The notes: a model not told the origin generated them from the sequence alone. A stretch of 64,000 bases of DNA from Limiplasma sp964416065 (GCA_964416065.1 CAYQCL010000005.1:9083-73082); one strand, 5' to 3'; shown: positions 34,451 to 42,929, counted from the stretch's first letter. Translations and numbers: made by a program.

Positions 34451-34549
34451 TTTACAAACAAAGGCGGCTGTGTTATTCTGTGCTATAGCCCCTTTCCATA
34501 TGAGGTGTCATGAAGGCGCCGTTCCTCTTCTGAAGAAGAGGGAAGGGCT
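34451..34549 (+). promoter_or_regulatory. Promoter and structured 5' leader of the ECF transporter gene
   Basis: TTTACA (34451), 17 bp, TATTCT (34474) forms a reasonable promoter about 110 bases before the start codon. The predicted leader closes with AGCCC (34487-34491)/GGGCT (34545-34549), extended by short pairs, and contains an inner 7-bp hairpin CCTCTTC/GAAGAGG (34524-34541). This multi-stem leader before a vitamin-type transporter suggests a riboswitch, but I do not recognise a known class. No gene is seen in 34318-34586. Confidence 0.4.
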
Positions 34550-34586
34550 TTATGTACTTATATTATCGGAAAGGAATGTTGGAATC

Positions 34587-35129
34587 TTGAAAAGATCGCA
34601 AATTCTTCGCATGGTGCTTTCGGCACTGTTTTTGGCTCTGGGACTGGTGCTGCCGTTTCTAACCGGCCAGATTCAGCAGTTTGGCAGCATGCTTTTGCCC
34701 ATGCATTTGCCAGTGCTTATCTGCGGCTTCGTCTGTGGCTGGCCGTGGGGCCTTGTGGTGGGCTTTGTAACCCCGCTTTTACGCAGCCTCCTGTTTGGCA
34801 TGCCTCCGATGATCCCCAGCGCGTTGACCATGACCTTTGAGCTGGCCGCATATGGTGCGTTTGCCGGTCTGCTGTATGAAAAGCTGCCGGCGAGAAGGAA
34901 CAGCGTTTATATCGCGCTGATCGGGGCCATGGTGCTCGGTCGCGGCGTGTGGGGGATCGCAAGCTGGGCGGTTTATGCGCTGCTGACCGAAAAGACCTTT
35001 ACCATAGCGGCCTTCTGGATGAGCGGCTTTGCCAACGCCTGGCCGGGGATCGTGCTGCAGATTTTGCTGGTGCCCCTGATTGTGCTGGCGCTTGAGCGCG
35101 CAAAGCTCATCCCGATTGAGGACAAATAA
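34587..35129 (+). CDS. ECF transporter S component
   Basis: 180 residues with about five to six membrane segments. The sequence 'MLLPMHLPVLICGFVCGWPW', then 'LRSLLFGMPPMIPSALTMTF' and 'ELAAYGAFAGLLYEKLP', is typical of substrate-binding S components of energy-coupling factor importers (vitamins, cofactor precursors). No EcfA/EcfT genes are nearby, so it would share a common energising module. Substrate is not assignable; a nucleoside, pantothenate or similar is possible given the kinase next door. The start is TTG in frame with the first hydrophobic helix, with AAGGAA about 11 bases before. Longer upstream frames have no support. Confidence 0.75.
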   Translation: MKRSQILRMVLSALFLALGLVLPFLTGQIQQFGSMLLPMHLPVLICGFVCGWPWGLVVGFVTPLLRSLLFGMPPMIPSALTMTFELAAYGAFAGLLYEKLPARRNSVYIALIGAMVLGRGVWGIASWAVYALLTEKTFTIAAFWMSGFANAWPGIVLQILLVPLIVLALERAKLIPIEDK

Positions 35130-35144
35130 TTTGGGGAGGTTCGG

Positions 35145-35864
35145 ATGACTGATCCGCTTTTGAAAAAGCGTATAAAAGAGGCTTCGCGAACGGAGCCCGA
35201 AAATATGGCCAGGCTCGCGCGCCAAGGCGAGCCTGGCTTGACTCGCTTATGGCTGAAAAGCACGGAGCTGCTTGGGCCCGTCATTGGGGAGATTGAGCTC
35301 AGGCTGGAAGAGGACGGCTGCGCGCTGGTGGCGTTGGACGGTCCGTGCGGCTCGGGAAAAACGACGCTGGCAAATGTGCTCGGTGATCTGTACGATCTTC
35401 AACCCATCGCGATGGACGATTTTTTTCTCCCCTCTGCAATGCGTACGCGGGAGCGCCTGGATCAGGCGGGCGGCAACGTCCACTACGAGCGCTTTCTTGA
35501 CGAGGTGATCAGGCCACTCGTGGATGGAGGCGACATAGCCTACCGGCGCTTTGATTGCCACTCGGGCGCATTTTGCCCGCGCGTTCATAGGCGGGCGCCG
35601 CTGACCGTCATCGAAGGAAGCTATGCGCATCATCCGGCGTTTTGGACGGCTTATGAGCGCTTGCGCGCGCTGCGTGTTTTCGTATGGACAGACGCGGAGG
35701 AGCAGCTCAGACGTCTGCGCATGAGGACCTCCGAATGCCTCGAAAGCTTTCAAAGCTTATGGATTCCTCTTGAAAAAAAGTATTTTGAGGCGTATGATAT
35801 CCAAGGCAGGGCGGATATCGTCCTGCAAAGCCATCCATGGGAAGCGGAGGAAGAGCGGGAATGA
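35145..35864 (+). CDS. Uridine-kinase-like P-loop kinase
   Basis: 239 residues with P-loop 'DGPCGSGKTTLANVLG' (residues 65-80), 'QPIAMDDFFLP' (base/sugar-site Asp-Asp as in uridine kinase and phosphoribulokinase), 'VIEGSYAHHPAFW' (Walker B equivalent) and 'RRLRMRTSECLESFQSLWIP' (lid). This is the PRK/uridine kinase superfamily. The substrate is probably a nucleoside or a vitamin precursor brought in by the adjacent S component, 15 bases upstream. GGGGAGG precedes the ATG. The next gene overlaps its stop (ATGA). Confidence 0.82.
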   Translation: MTDPLLKKRIKEASRTEPENMARLARQGEPGLTRLWLKSTELLGPVIGEIELRLEEDGCALVALDGPCGSGKTTLANVLGDLYDLQPIAMDDFFLPSAMRTRERLDQAGGNVHYERFLDEVIRPLVDGGDIAYRRFDCHSGAFCPRVHRRAPLTVIEGSYAHHPAFWTAYERLRALRVFVWTDAEEQLRRLRMRTSECLESFQSLWIPLEKKYFEAYDIQGRADIVLQSHPWEAEEERE

Positions 35865-36289
35865 AGCTGCTGGTCATCGACGGACAGGGCGGCGGCGTGG
35901 GTAAGAGCCTTGTTTCAGCCCTGAAGCAGCGTATGCCGCAGCAGCGGATCATTGCGCTGGGTACCAACGTACAGGCAACCTCCGCCATGCTCAAGGCGGG
36001 CGCGGACGCGGGTGCGACCGGAGAAAGCGCCATCCGCTATCAGTGCCGGAGCGCCGACGTGATCGTGGGCGTGACGGGCATTTTGCACGCCAATGCCATG
36101 ATGGGCGAAATTTCGCCCGGAATCGCAGCGGCGGTGAGCCTGAGCGAGGCCAAGAAGGTGCTTGTGCCGCTGGAACGGTGCGGACTGTGTATCGCGGGCG
36201 TGGGAAAACAGCCCCTGGACAGCCTGATCCGTGAGGCGTCGCGCATGGCCGCCGCGCTTTGCGGATATCCTGAGGATGGAAAAGAATAA
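35861..36289 (+). CDS. DUF3842-family protein
   Basis: 142 residues. It opens with 'MKLLVIDGQGGGVGKSLVSA', a glycine-rich stretch resembling a nucleotide-binding loop, then 'ALGTNVQATSAMLKAGADAG', 'RSADVIVGVTGILHANAMMG' and 'LIREASRMAAAL', all features of DUF3842. Function is unknown. It overlaps the kinase stop by 4 bases and precedes an Mrp-type ATPase by 19 bases. The conserved Cys pair in 'VPLERCGLCIAGVG' might bind metal or react with thiols. Confidence 0.85.
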   Translation: MKLLVIDGQGGGVGKSLVSALKQRMPQQRIIALGTNVQATSAMLKAGADAGATGESAIRYQCRSADVIVGVTGILHANAMMGEISPGIAAAVSLSEAKKVLVPLERCGLCIAGVGKQPLDSLIREASRMAAALCGYPEDGKE

Positions 36290-36308
36290 TAGAAAGGAAT
36301 CTCGGCAT

Positions 36309-37148
36309 ATGAGCGAATGTACGCACGATTGCTCCACCTGCGGTCAGAGCTGCTCGGAGCGTCAGCCGGAAAGCCTGCTGACCAAGCCGCACGAGCTTTC
36401 GCATGTAAAAAAGATCATTGGCGTTTGCAGCGGAAAGGGCGGCGTGGGCAAGAGCCTCGTGACCAGCCTTCTGGCGGTGCTGGCGAAGCGCCAGGGTCTG
36501 AAAGTGGGCATCCTGGACGCGGATATCACCGGCCCCTCCATCCCCAAGGCGTTCGGCCTGAAGGAAAAGGCAATGGGAACGGACGCGGGAATCTTTCCAG
36601 TAAAGAGCAAGACCGGCATCGACGTGATGAGTCTTAATCTTCTCCTAGAGAACGATTCCGATCCTGTTATCTGGCGCGGGCCGGTCATCGCGGGCGCGGT
36701 CGAACAGTTCTGGACGGATGTGATCTGGGGCGATAAGGACGTACTCTTTATTGACATGCCCCCGGGAACGGGCGACGTCATGCTGACTGTTTTCCAGACC
36801 ATCCCCGTAGACGGCGTAATCCTCGTTTCCACTCCGCAGGAGCTGGTGGAGATGATTGTGGAAAAGGCGCTGAAGATGGCGGAAATGATGGAAATTCCGA
36901 TTATGGGCTTGGTGGAAAACATGAGCTATGTAGCCTGCCCCGATTGCGGAAAGCATGTTGAGCTGTTCGGCAAAAGCCATGTGGAGGAGATCGCCCAACA
37001 CTACAACATTCCGCTCACGGCCAAGCTGCCCATTGATTCCAAGCTGGCAGGCGGCGTCGATAAAGGCATGATCGAGCTGTTTAACGGCACGTGGCTGGAT
37101 GAGATCGCCGACGCGATTGCGGATCTCGTGCCCAAGGATCGGGCGTAA
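36309..37148 (+). CDS. mrp: Mrp/NBP35-family iron-sulfur cluster carrier ATPase
   Basis: 279 residues. The N-terminal Cys-rich segment 'CTHDCSTCGQSC' resembles the NBP35-type FeS site. A deviant Walker A 'SGKGGVGKS' sits at residues 41-49, Walker B/switch 'DVLFIDMPPGTGDV' in the middle, and a C-terminal CxxC 'YVACPDCGKHVELFG' that bridges a cluster between two subunits. It probably carries [4Fe-4S] clusters to apo-enzymes in the cytoplasm. GAAAGGA precedes the ATG. Neighbours DUF3842 and C_GCAxxG_C_C suggest a redox or metal module. Confidence 0.93.
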   Translation: MSECTHDCSTCGQSCSERQPESLLTKPHELSHVKKIIGVCSGKGGVGKSLVTSLLAVLAKRQGLKVGILDADITGPSIPKAFGLKEKAMGTDAGIFPVKSKTGIDVMSLNLLLENDSDPVIWRGPVIAGAVEQFWTDVIWGDKDVLFIDMPPGTGDVMLTVFQTIPVDGVILVSTPQELVEMIVEKALKMAEMMEIPIMGLVENMSYVACPDCGKHVELFGKSHVEEIAQHYNIPLTAKLPIDSKLAGGVDKGMIELFNGTWLDEIADAIADLVPKDRA

Positions 37149-37165
37149 GCGCCGGGGGCAGACGG

Positions 37166-37624
37166 ATGGTTGACAGGCAAGAAAAGGTCAGGCGCGCGAG
37201 AGAACGGTTCCTTGCGGGATATAACTGCGCGCAGGCGGTTTGCGCCGCGTACGCACCGGAAATGGGTCTTGATGAGGCCACGGCGCTCAGACTCAGCTCT
37301 GGCTTTGGCGGCGGTATGGGCGGCATGCGCGGCGTCTGCGGCGCGATCAGCGGCATGGTAATGGTGTACGGCATGCTGAGCGGCTATGACGAGGCGGACG
37401 ACATGGCGGGTAAAAGAGAGACCTATGCCGCCATCCAGCACATGATCGCGCGCTTTACCGAGGCATACGGAAACCTGCATTGCCGTGTGTTGCTGAAAAA
37501 CGCGGGCATCGAGGTGAAAAACACCCCGAGCGAGCGTACGCCCGAGTATTACAGGAAGCGCCCCTGCGCGCGGTACATAGAGGCGTGCGCGGGATTTTTG
37601 GCGGATGAACTGAACGAAAGATAA
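37166..37624 (+). CDS. C_GCAxxG_C_C family redox/metal protein
   Basis: 152 residues with the family's spaced cysteines: 'AGYNCAQAVCAAY', 'GGGMGGMRGVCGAISGMVMV', 'NLHCRVLL' and 'RPCARYIEACAGFLAD'. The protein is helical and cytoplasmic; members are thought to bind a metal or cluster, but biochemical roles are not settled. It lies 17 bases after mrp, with a weak GGGG-type ribosome binding site, and ends the operon before a strong terminator. Confidence 0.9.
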   Translation: MVDRQEKVRRARERFLAGYNCAQAVCAAYAPEMGLDEATALRLSSGFGGGMGGMRGVCGAISGMVMVYGMLSGYDEADDMAGKRETYAAIQHMIARFTEAYGNLHCRVLLKNAGIEVKNTPSERTPEYYRKRPCARYIEACAGFLADELNER

Positions 37625-37636
37625 GAAAAGAGGATC

Positions 37637-37678
37637 AGGGCGGCAGCGCTCAGAGGATGACGCTGCCGCCCTTTGTTG
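37637..37678 (+). terminator. Rho-independent terminator after the mrp operon
   Basis: A perfect 12-bp stem AGGGCGGCAGCG/CGCTGCCGCCCT with a 12-base loop and TTTGTTGT tail. Confidence 0.88.
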
Positions 37679-37691
37679 TAAAGAAAATTTT

Positions 37692-37820
37692 TTGATAGCG
37701 AACCGTTTTGGCGTCTCGGACGTGGCACGGATTCTGCGTGTGCCGGAGGGTACCGTGAAATCTTGGCTGTACCAGGCGAGAAAGCGCTTGAAAGACGAAT
37801 GGGAGGAGCGCGAAGAATAA
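37692..37820 (+). pseudogene. ECF sigma factor remnant (region 4 only)
   Basis: About 42 codons encode the helix-turn-helix of sigma region 4: 'FGVSDVARILRVPEGTVKSW' followed by 'LYQARKRLKDEWEE' and a stop. Region 2 and the start are missing; upstream is directly the terminator of the previous operon, so the gene was truncated. It is followed immediately by a broken anti-sigma-like gene, the usual partner. Confidence 0.8.
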
Positions 37821-38576
37821 AAAAGAGCCTTGGGAACGACTGGACGATGCCTTTGAGGCGACCCCCGAACGCTTTCATGGGCAGGTGGAGTGTGAGCTCG
37901 TCCGCCTTCGGGCGCGGGGGCGTATTTGCGCAGGCCGGTGCGTTGAGCGGCGGTACTCGCTGTGATCATCGTGATTTTGGGCGGCACGGCGCTGGCTCTG
38001 AGCCGAATGGGTGTGCTTCATTTCCTGACGGAGAGGGTCGCAGACGGGCCGGATCGTGCGGACGTCGAAGAAGGCGTGATGACGCCGGTTTCACAGTCCT
38101 GCGAAAGCAAGTCACTTTTCATGAGCGCACGGGAAGCCTATATGGATGGGGAGAGCCTGGCCGTGTGCGTGCATATTGAACCGGTCGATTGGGACGGCTT
38201 CCGTCTGTTGAGCGAGACGGATATCGGCACGGATGGCGAGACCTTCGACCGCATCTGGTGGAACGGCGAAATCCTGACCTTTGATGAGTGGCTGCCAGAG
38301 GGCAAAGAAATGCTCGTGCTTTCGCCCAGACGAATGGAGGTCGGCGGCGAGCGCATGGGGATGAGCGTGGATTGGTTGCCAGAGGAACAGGGCGAGATGT
38401 TTCTGTTTGAAACGGAACTTTGGAAAATCGAAAACCGCGCGGCTCTTTTGAATGAGGACGGAACGCTCAGCGTGCGCATATTGGTGTCGAGCCGTATCTA
38501 TGGCGAGGAGGGGACCGAAACGTCGATCCTTACCATAACGCTTCCCGTACCCGACGGATTTTTAGAGGAGGAATGA
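37821..38576 (+). pseudogene. Anti-sigma-factor-like membrane protein, disrupted
   Basis: The cytoplasmic start ('WERLDDAFEATPERFHGQVE', typical of proteins encoded after ECF sigma genes) breaks at a G5 tract (37916-37920). In another frame the text continues 'AGAYLRRPVR', a stop, then 'AAVLAVIIVILGGTALALS', the membrane helix. The extracytoplasmic part from a GTG at 37962 is open for 204 codons ('SLAVCVHIEPVDWDGFRLLS', 'ILVSSRIYGEEGTETSILTI'). The distal part might still be translated, but there is no ribosome binding site. With the sigma gene truncated, the system is defunct. Confidence 0.7.
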
Positions 38577-38579
38577 GCA

Positions 38580-39686
38580 ATGAGAAACAAGCTCCAACGG
38601 ATACTGGCGCTGGGCCTGACGCTGTGCGCGACCTTCGGCCTTTCGGCGGCGATGGCGGAGGACGAGCGTTTTTGTTCCCCCCGATGAGGTGAACCTGTCC
38701 CAGGTGAAAGAGGAAAACGGACGGCTGGTAGGGCCAGACTGCTGATTGATTGTCCCGTGCCGCAGCCCTTTCCGGAGAATATGCAGAAAAGACTGACGGT
38801 GGAATACCAAAAGATCACTAAAGACATGCTTGAAAAAGCGATCGAGGCCATCGGACAGAGCGCTGAGGGCGGCACGCTGCATTAGTATGTCACAGATCCG
38901 CTGAATCAGACGGTCAGCTTTGAGCGTGAGCACGAGTTAAGCTCTTCATGGGCGCGGTGGACGACCAACGATCTGAGCAGACATCCTCATCAGGCCGAAA
39001 TGCTCGCCGCCAGGGATATGCTGCGCGGCTTGCTTGGGAAACTGGGCATCGAGGCCAGCGAGGCATTCTTGCCCGCTCGGCGCAATCTTTTCGAGGAAAA
39101 TCTCTATTACAGCCTCACGCAGTTTGATCGCGCCCAGGAGATGTTTGAGAAGAGCAAGAGGTTCTTTCTGGCGCAAGAAAGAAAATACGGGCGAAGTGGC
39201 GAGGATGATCTCACCCTTGTCCATGCCTTTTACGAGCTGAACGGGCTTCCGGTGATGTTTCAATATTATTGGACGCGGAGCGGAGAACGGCACGGCGCGG
39301 TATCTGGGGCATCCCTCGCTGTGCGTGATGACGGAACGCTGGAGCAATGCCGCATAGAAGGGCTTCCGATCGTCAAGGAAAGCACACCCTGCGTGGTGCC
39401 GGATCGCTCCTGGGAGGAAACGCTCAGGCTTTGGGTGGACAACGCGTACTGGCCCGCCTCCTGCACGGAGGATATCACCTATGAAGACGATCTTCTGGGC
39501 GAGATGACGAACTACGCCACCTATGAGGTACTTACGACGTTTGAGCCGTGCTGGGTGAGACGAGAGGCATTTTATCTGGAGCCGGGGTGGTATACGCTAA
39601 CCGAGCGCCGCGTGGCGAAGGACGATAGCCTGGATTACACGTCCCTTGGCTATGTAACGGCGGCGGATATGGAAAGGGTGTTTTAA
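38580..39686 (+). pseudogene. Secreted protein downstream of the sigma/anti-sigma remnants, disrupted
   Basis: A signal peptide ('LQRILALGLTLCATFGLSAA') starts at an ATG 4 bases after the previous stop. The frame then breaks near a T5/C6 run (about 38671-38686), again near 38735, and meets a TAG at 38884-38886. The rest ('AAVLA'-independent, from 39000) is open for 228 codons and reads as a normal soluble domain ('FDRAQEMFEKSKRFFLAQER', 'WVRREAFYLEPGWYTLTERR'). No family is recognised. Several independent lesions indicate decay, though homopolymer sequencing errors may contribute. Confidence 0.7.
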
Positions 39687-39745
39687 AGCACGGACTGCAA
39701 ACAGTTTTGAATACGCGGCCTGAGCGTAACGATGACAAAGTGCGG

Positions 39746-39994
39746 GGGTGCAGGGGACTCAGTCCCTTGCTGGGGTTTGGGGCAAAGACCCGCAACCTCA
39801 ATCGTCGTGTAGGGCATTAACCATACCCTATACGACGATTGAGGTTGATATCCTTCGGGCCTCTTTGCCCCTTCGGGGCAAGGAAGCACAGCGGCCCCGC
39901 TTTCCTCCGCCAACCCAAAGCCTTACGCCGCAACACTTTTCGAACGAGAGACGCGCCGCCCCCGAGTCGGCCCTTCGGCTTTTTGCGTAAATAG
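39746..39994. repeat. Palindrome-rich dispersed repeat, copy B, with an internal insertion
   Basis: It has the same flanking blocks as copy A (6365-6492): GGGTGCAGGGGACT-type hairpin at the left and CTTACGCCGCA...CGAGAGACGCG at the right. Between them are about 130 extra bases containing a long inverted repeat (39794-39846) and another hairpin, CTTTGCCCC/GGGGCAAGG. Divergence between the copies is considerable, so they are not recent duplicates. No coding potential is supported across 39687-40071. Confidence 0.7.
39794..39846. repeat. Long near-perfect inverted repeat inside repeat copy B
   Basis: The 21-base arms 39794-39814 and 39826-39846 are complementary at every position except one G-T pair, with an 11-base loop. 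The arms begin AACCTCAATCGTCG and end CGACGATTGAGGTT. Copy A lacks it, so it looks like a small palindromic (MITE-like) insertion nested in the older repeat. Confidence 0.7.
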
Positions 39995-40006
39995 GGGGAT
40001 AGCCTG

Positions 40007-40046
40007 AAAAATCCGCCTCAAAGCAATGCCTGAGAGCGGATTTTTT
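40007..40046. terminator. Bidirectional terminator before the M19 peptidase gene
   Basis: Stem AAAAATCCGC-CTCA paired with TGAG-GCGGATTTTT (one bulged A), loop AAGCAATGCC. T-runs occur on both sides, so it can end transcripts from either strand. It lies 26 bases beyond the stop of the minus-strand dipeptidase gene. Confidence 0.88.
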
Positions 40047-40071
40047 AATTGTTGTTGAAGGCCCTTCTTTT

Positions 40072-40974
40072 TTATATCCGTTCCAAGTAACGCTTAAAAT
40101 TCAATCCCGCGATCTTCTCCACCAGAGCCTCGTCAAAGCCGCGTCGGCGCATGCCGTTCAGCAGTCTGGGCAGATCGGCGGCGCAGAGCAAACCCGCAGG
40201 ATATTCGTCGATGCCGTCGAAGTCGCTGCCCAATCCCACGCAGTCCTCGCCGCCCAACTCGCACATATGTGTGACATGATCAATGACGGTATCGATGTCC
40301 GCGACACCGTCCTCCCTCAGAAAGTGGGCATAGAAGTTGACGCCCACGTAGCCGCCCGCGCAGAAGAGCCCGCGCAGCTGACGGTCAGTCAGGTTGCGAG
40401 GATGTGGGCAGAGGGCGTAGGAGCAGCTGTGGGAGGCCATGGGTGGAACGTCGGCATCCATGAGCTCATCCGCGCCGCGCTCATTCAGATGGGAGATGTC
40501 CACCGCCATATGGGCGGCACGCATACGCTCCACAACCTCTCGTCCAAAGGGCTTCAGTCCCTCCCGACTTCCGCTGACGGCGGGAAACCCGAGGCGATTT
40601 TCATGGTTCCAAGTTAGCGCGGCGGCCCGCACGCCGAGCGCGGCGAAACGCTCCACGTTCGCGGCATCTTCCTCGAAGGCCTCGCCGCCCTCGATGGTCA
40701 AAAGCACGTTGGGCGTGCCGGGACGCGCCTGAGAAATCTCCGTGATTGGAACGAAACCGTTCGCCTTGAGAAGCTCCAAAGCCTTCAGCTCCCGCTCGAC
40801 GATGGTGGGCGCGAGCGTCATGCCCCCTGTGCAGACAAAGAGAGCCATCGCCTGCACGCGCGTATCCTCCGGAGAAGAAAAGCTCGCCTTTGTTACGTCA
40901 AAGGGCAATCCGGACGGACGGCCCTCAATGGCCATGGCATAGAGCGTATCGGCATGTGTGTCGCATATCAGCAT
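40072..40974 (-). CDS. Membrane dipeptidase (peptidase family M19)
   Basis: 300 residues, TIM-barrel amidohydrolase fold. The metal-binding HxD is at 'CDTHADTLYAM' near the N-terminus; 'TIEGGEAFEEDAANVERFAA' carries the bridging Glu; 'VDISHLNERGADELMD' and 'ASHSCSYALCPHPRNLTDRQ' carry the later His ligands; 'VGLGSDFDGI' is the catalytic Asp region. M19 enzymes hydrolyse dipeptides, often with D-residues. There is no signal peptide, so it is cytoplasmic, as in most bacterial members. It starts 20 bases after the GMP-synthase-like gene and is probably co-transcribed with it. Confidence 0.93.
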   Translation of the reverse strand: MLICDTHADTLYAMAIEGRPSGLPFDVTKASFSSPEDTRVQAMALFVCTGGMTLAPTIVERELKALELLKANGFVPITEISQARPGTPNVLLTIEGGEAFEEDAANVERFAALGVRAAALTWNHENRLGFPAVSGSREGLKPFGREVVERMRAAHMAVDISHLNERGADELMDADVPPMASHSCSYALCPHPRNLTDRQLRGLFCAGGYVGVNFYAHFLREDGVADIDTVIDHVTHMCELGGEDCVGLGSDFDGIDEYPAGLLCAADLPRLLNGMRRRGFDEALVEKIAGLNFKRYLERI

Positions 40975-40994
40975 GGAAAGTTCCCCTTTCCGGC

Positions 40995-42449
40995 TTATTC
41001 CAGCTCGCCATAATGCGTGCTGGGCGTCAGGTCATAGACGACGCGTGTCACGCCATGCACCTCGTCACGGATGCGCTCTGTGGCACGCTCCAGAACGTCG
41101 AAGGGAAGGCGGGCGGCATTGGCGGCGTCCTGCGCGGCCTGAAGCGCCCGTAGACAGACAGCGTAGCTTCCGGGACGGTCGGGATCGTCCACGAGAGTGG
41201 CATAATACTGCCACAGGCGCTTGTCATAGCCTCCTGCGCATATTTCCTCACGGAAGCAGGCGTCCGCCGCCCGAAGCACATTGAGACGTTCCTCCGTGAC
41301 GCTGCCCATGATGCGCAGCGCGAGGCCGCTGGCCGGAAAGGGCTGGCGCTGCGAAAAGGAGGCGGGAAGGCCGAGCGCGACAGCGAGGCGGCGCACCTCA
41401 TCCTTGAACAGGTCGTGCAGAGGCTCGCACAAACCGATGTTCGGCCAGCCCTCGCCGCCGATGGAGGCGCTTGGTGAAACGCCATAGAGGGTATCGTTAA
41501 AATTCGTGCCCATCACAACGGTATGGATTCCGGGGTCGTAAGAAAGCTGCTTGAGAAGAACCTGCGTCATCAGCTGGGAGGCGATACGCTCCTTGTCCTT
41601 TGGACTGCTGACGCCGGAGAGGGCGTGAAGAAAGCTTTCGCTCGCGTCCACGTGCGCGGCGACAAGTCCCAGGCTGTCCATGAAGGCGCTGATGACAGAT
41701 TCGGGCTCATCCAGGCGGAACAGGCCGGTATCCACAAAGGCGCACACGAGCCGTTCCCCCACGGCGAGGCTGGCGAGCCTGGCGCATACGGCGCTGTCCA
41801 CACCGCCGGAGACCGCGCAGAGCACACGTCCCTCGGGCGCAGCCTGACGGATGCGGTCGACGGCGAGATCAATGACGGCGTCCTCATCCCAGTCCTCCTT
41901 CGCGCCGCAGATGTCGCAGGCGAAATTGTACAAAAGCTGAGCCGCGTCGGGATCGTTGCGCTCAATCGGGTATTGCAGCGCGTAAAGAGGACGAGACGCG
42001 TGCTTAAAGCCGATGACGCGCTCCGTGGCGGTTGCCAGGGGAAGAAGACCCTCACACAGCGTCAGATCTGACAGAGCGTGCATCATATGCTCGCCGCCGG
42101 ATATGCCCTCAAAGAGCGCTTCATCGTTCAGACCAAGCGTGATGGAGGCGCGGGAACATGAGGCGGGAGCCGCCTCTCCGCCTAAATGGCGGCAAAGCGC
42201 CGCGGCGGCCCCGCCAAGTGCCAGCACTGGCAGCCCTGCGTCCAGCAACTCCATATGAAGTCCCTCCAGGGCATTCTCCCCGTAGTCGTCCGTGGCGATA
42301 ACGACACCAAGCGGAGTGTAGCGGTTCAACGCCTCGACGGATGTGTCAAAGGGAACGGGCAGGCTGTATACCTGACGGTAGCGCAGCGTGCGGGCGATCA
42401 GCGCGCTCAGGCCACGGCCTCGGCTCAGGACAAGGATGGTATCAGGCAT
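40995..42449 (-). CDS. GMP synthase paralogue with inactivated glutaminase domain
   Basis: 484 residues. The C-terminal two thirds are a clear GMP-synthase ATP-pyrophosphatase: PP-loop 'AVSGGVDSAV' (residues 212-221), 'FVDTGLFRLDEPESV', 'VVMGTNFNDTL', 'QPFPASGLALRIMGSVTEER' and 'PFDVLERATERIRDEV'. The N-terminal GATase-like region (1-165) has lost the catalytic triad: the nucleophile elbow 'GICYG' is 'LALGGAAAA' and the 'QFHPE' His/Glu is 'QYPIE'. The C-terminal 'KPPxTIEWE' XMP-binding end is replaced by 'LTPSTHYGELE'. It may use free ammonia, a separate glutaminase or another substrate. AAGGAGG precedes the ATG. Confidence 0.85.
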   Translation of the reverse strand: MPDTILVLSRGRGLSALIARTLRYRQVYSLPVPFDTSVEALNRYTPLGVVIATDDYGENALEGLHMELLDAGLPVLALGGAAAALCRHLGGEAAPASCSRASITLGLNDEALFEGISGGEHMMHALSDLTLCEGLLPLATATERVIGFKHASRPLYALQYPIERNDPDAAQLLYNFACDICGAKEDWDEDAVIDLAVDRIRQAAPEGRVLCAVSGGVDSAVCARLASLAVGERLVCAFVDTGLFRLDEPESVISAFMDSLGLVAAHVDASESFLHALSGVSSPKDKERIASQLMTQVLLKQLSYDPGIHTVVMGTNFNDTLYGVSPSASIGGEGWPNIGLCEPLHDLFKDEVRRLAVALGLPASFSQRQPFPASGLALRIMGSVTEERLNVLRAADACFREEICAGGYDKRLWQYYATLVDDPDRPGSYAVCLRALQAAQDAANAARLPFDVLERATERIRDEVHGVTRVVYDLTPSTHYGELE

Positions 42450-42929
42450 GTAGGCCTCCTTCGGGGGCGCATACGCTTAGCCCCATTCAGATTCATTCAA
42501 GCAAAGAATTCTGCGAGGACGGTCCAAAACCCTTCTTGAACCAATCTTTTCAGAGGAAAGATAAAATGTTACATTTTTGGCGCTGCCATATTCATTGCGC
42601 CGGGATCAGGACAAAAGACACAGAAGGCGGCGTGGCTGTGCAAAGGGCGAGGAGAAAGCAAAGCGGCTTATTAAAAGGGCTTTTAGGAGATCCGTTCTGA
42701 GCCGGAACGTGCTGGAGAAAGCGCCCACACAGGCCGCGTAAAACGCTCTTCACACAAAACAGGGGTTGTAGACTTGACGGATTATTGGTATAATAAACAG
42801 TGGTATACGCTCGAAACGTATGCCATTCGCACGAATATGCGGACTGGAAATGCGCATGCTACGCCTCAGGCGTTCCGGCCCCACAGGGGTCATTCATCAC
42901 TCTCAACCAAGGATAAGGAGTGCAAGACT
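42450..42929 (+). promoter_or_regulatory. Intergenic region with promoter for the PQQ-domain protein
   Basis: A divergent spacer. TTGTAG (42766-42771), 17 bp, TATAAT (42789-42794) with an extended TGG forms a good plus-strand promoter. The transcript would have a leader of about 130 bases containing GC-rich inverted repeats (for example around 42866-42890) before the AAGGAG site. I see no gene, and no purine riboswitch, upstream of the GMP-synthase-like gene on the minus strand. Confidence 0.65.

Noticed and set aside
42450..42765. Guanine riboswitch upstream of the GMP-synthase-like gene
   Set aside because: Neither the conserved purine-aptamer loop sequences nor a terminator-antiterminator pair could be found on the minus strand.
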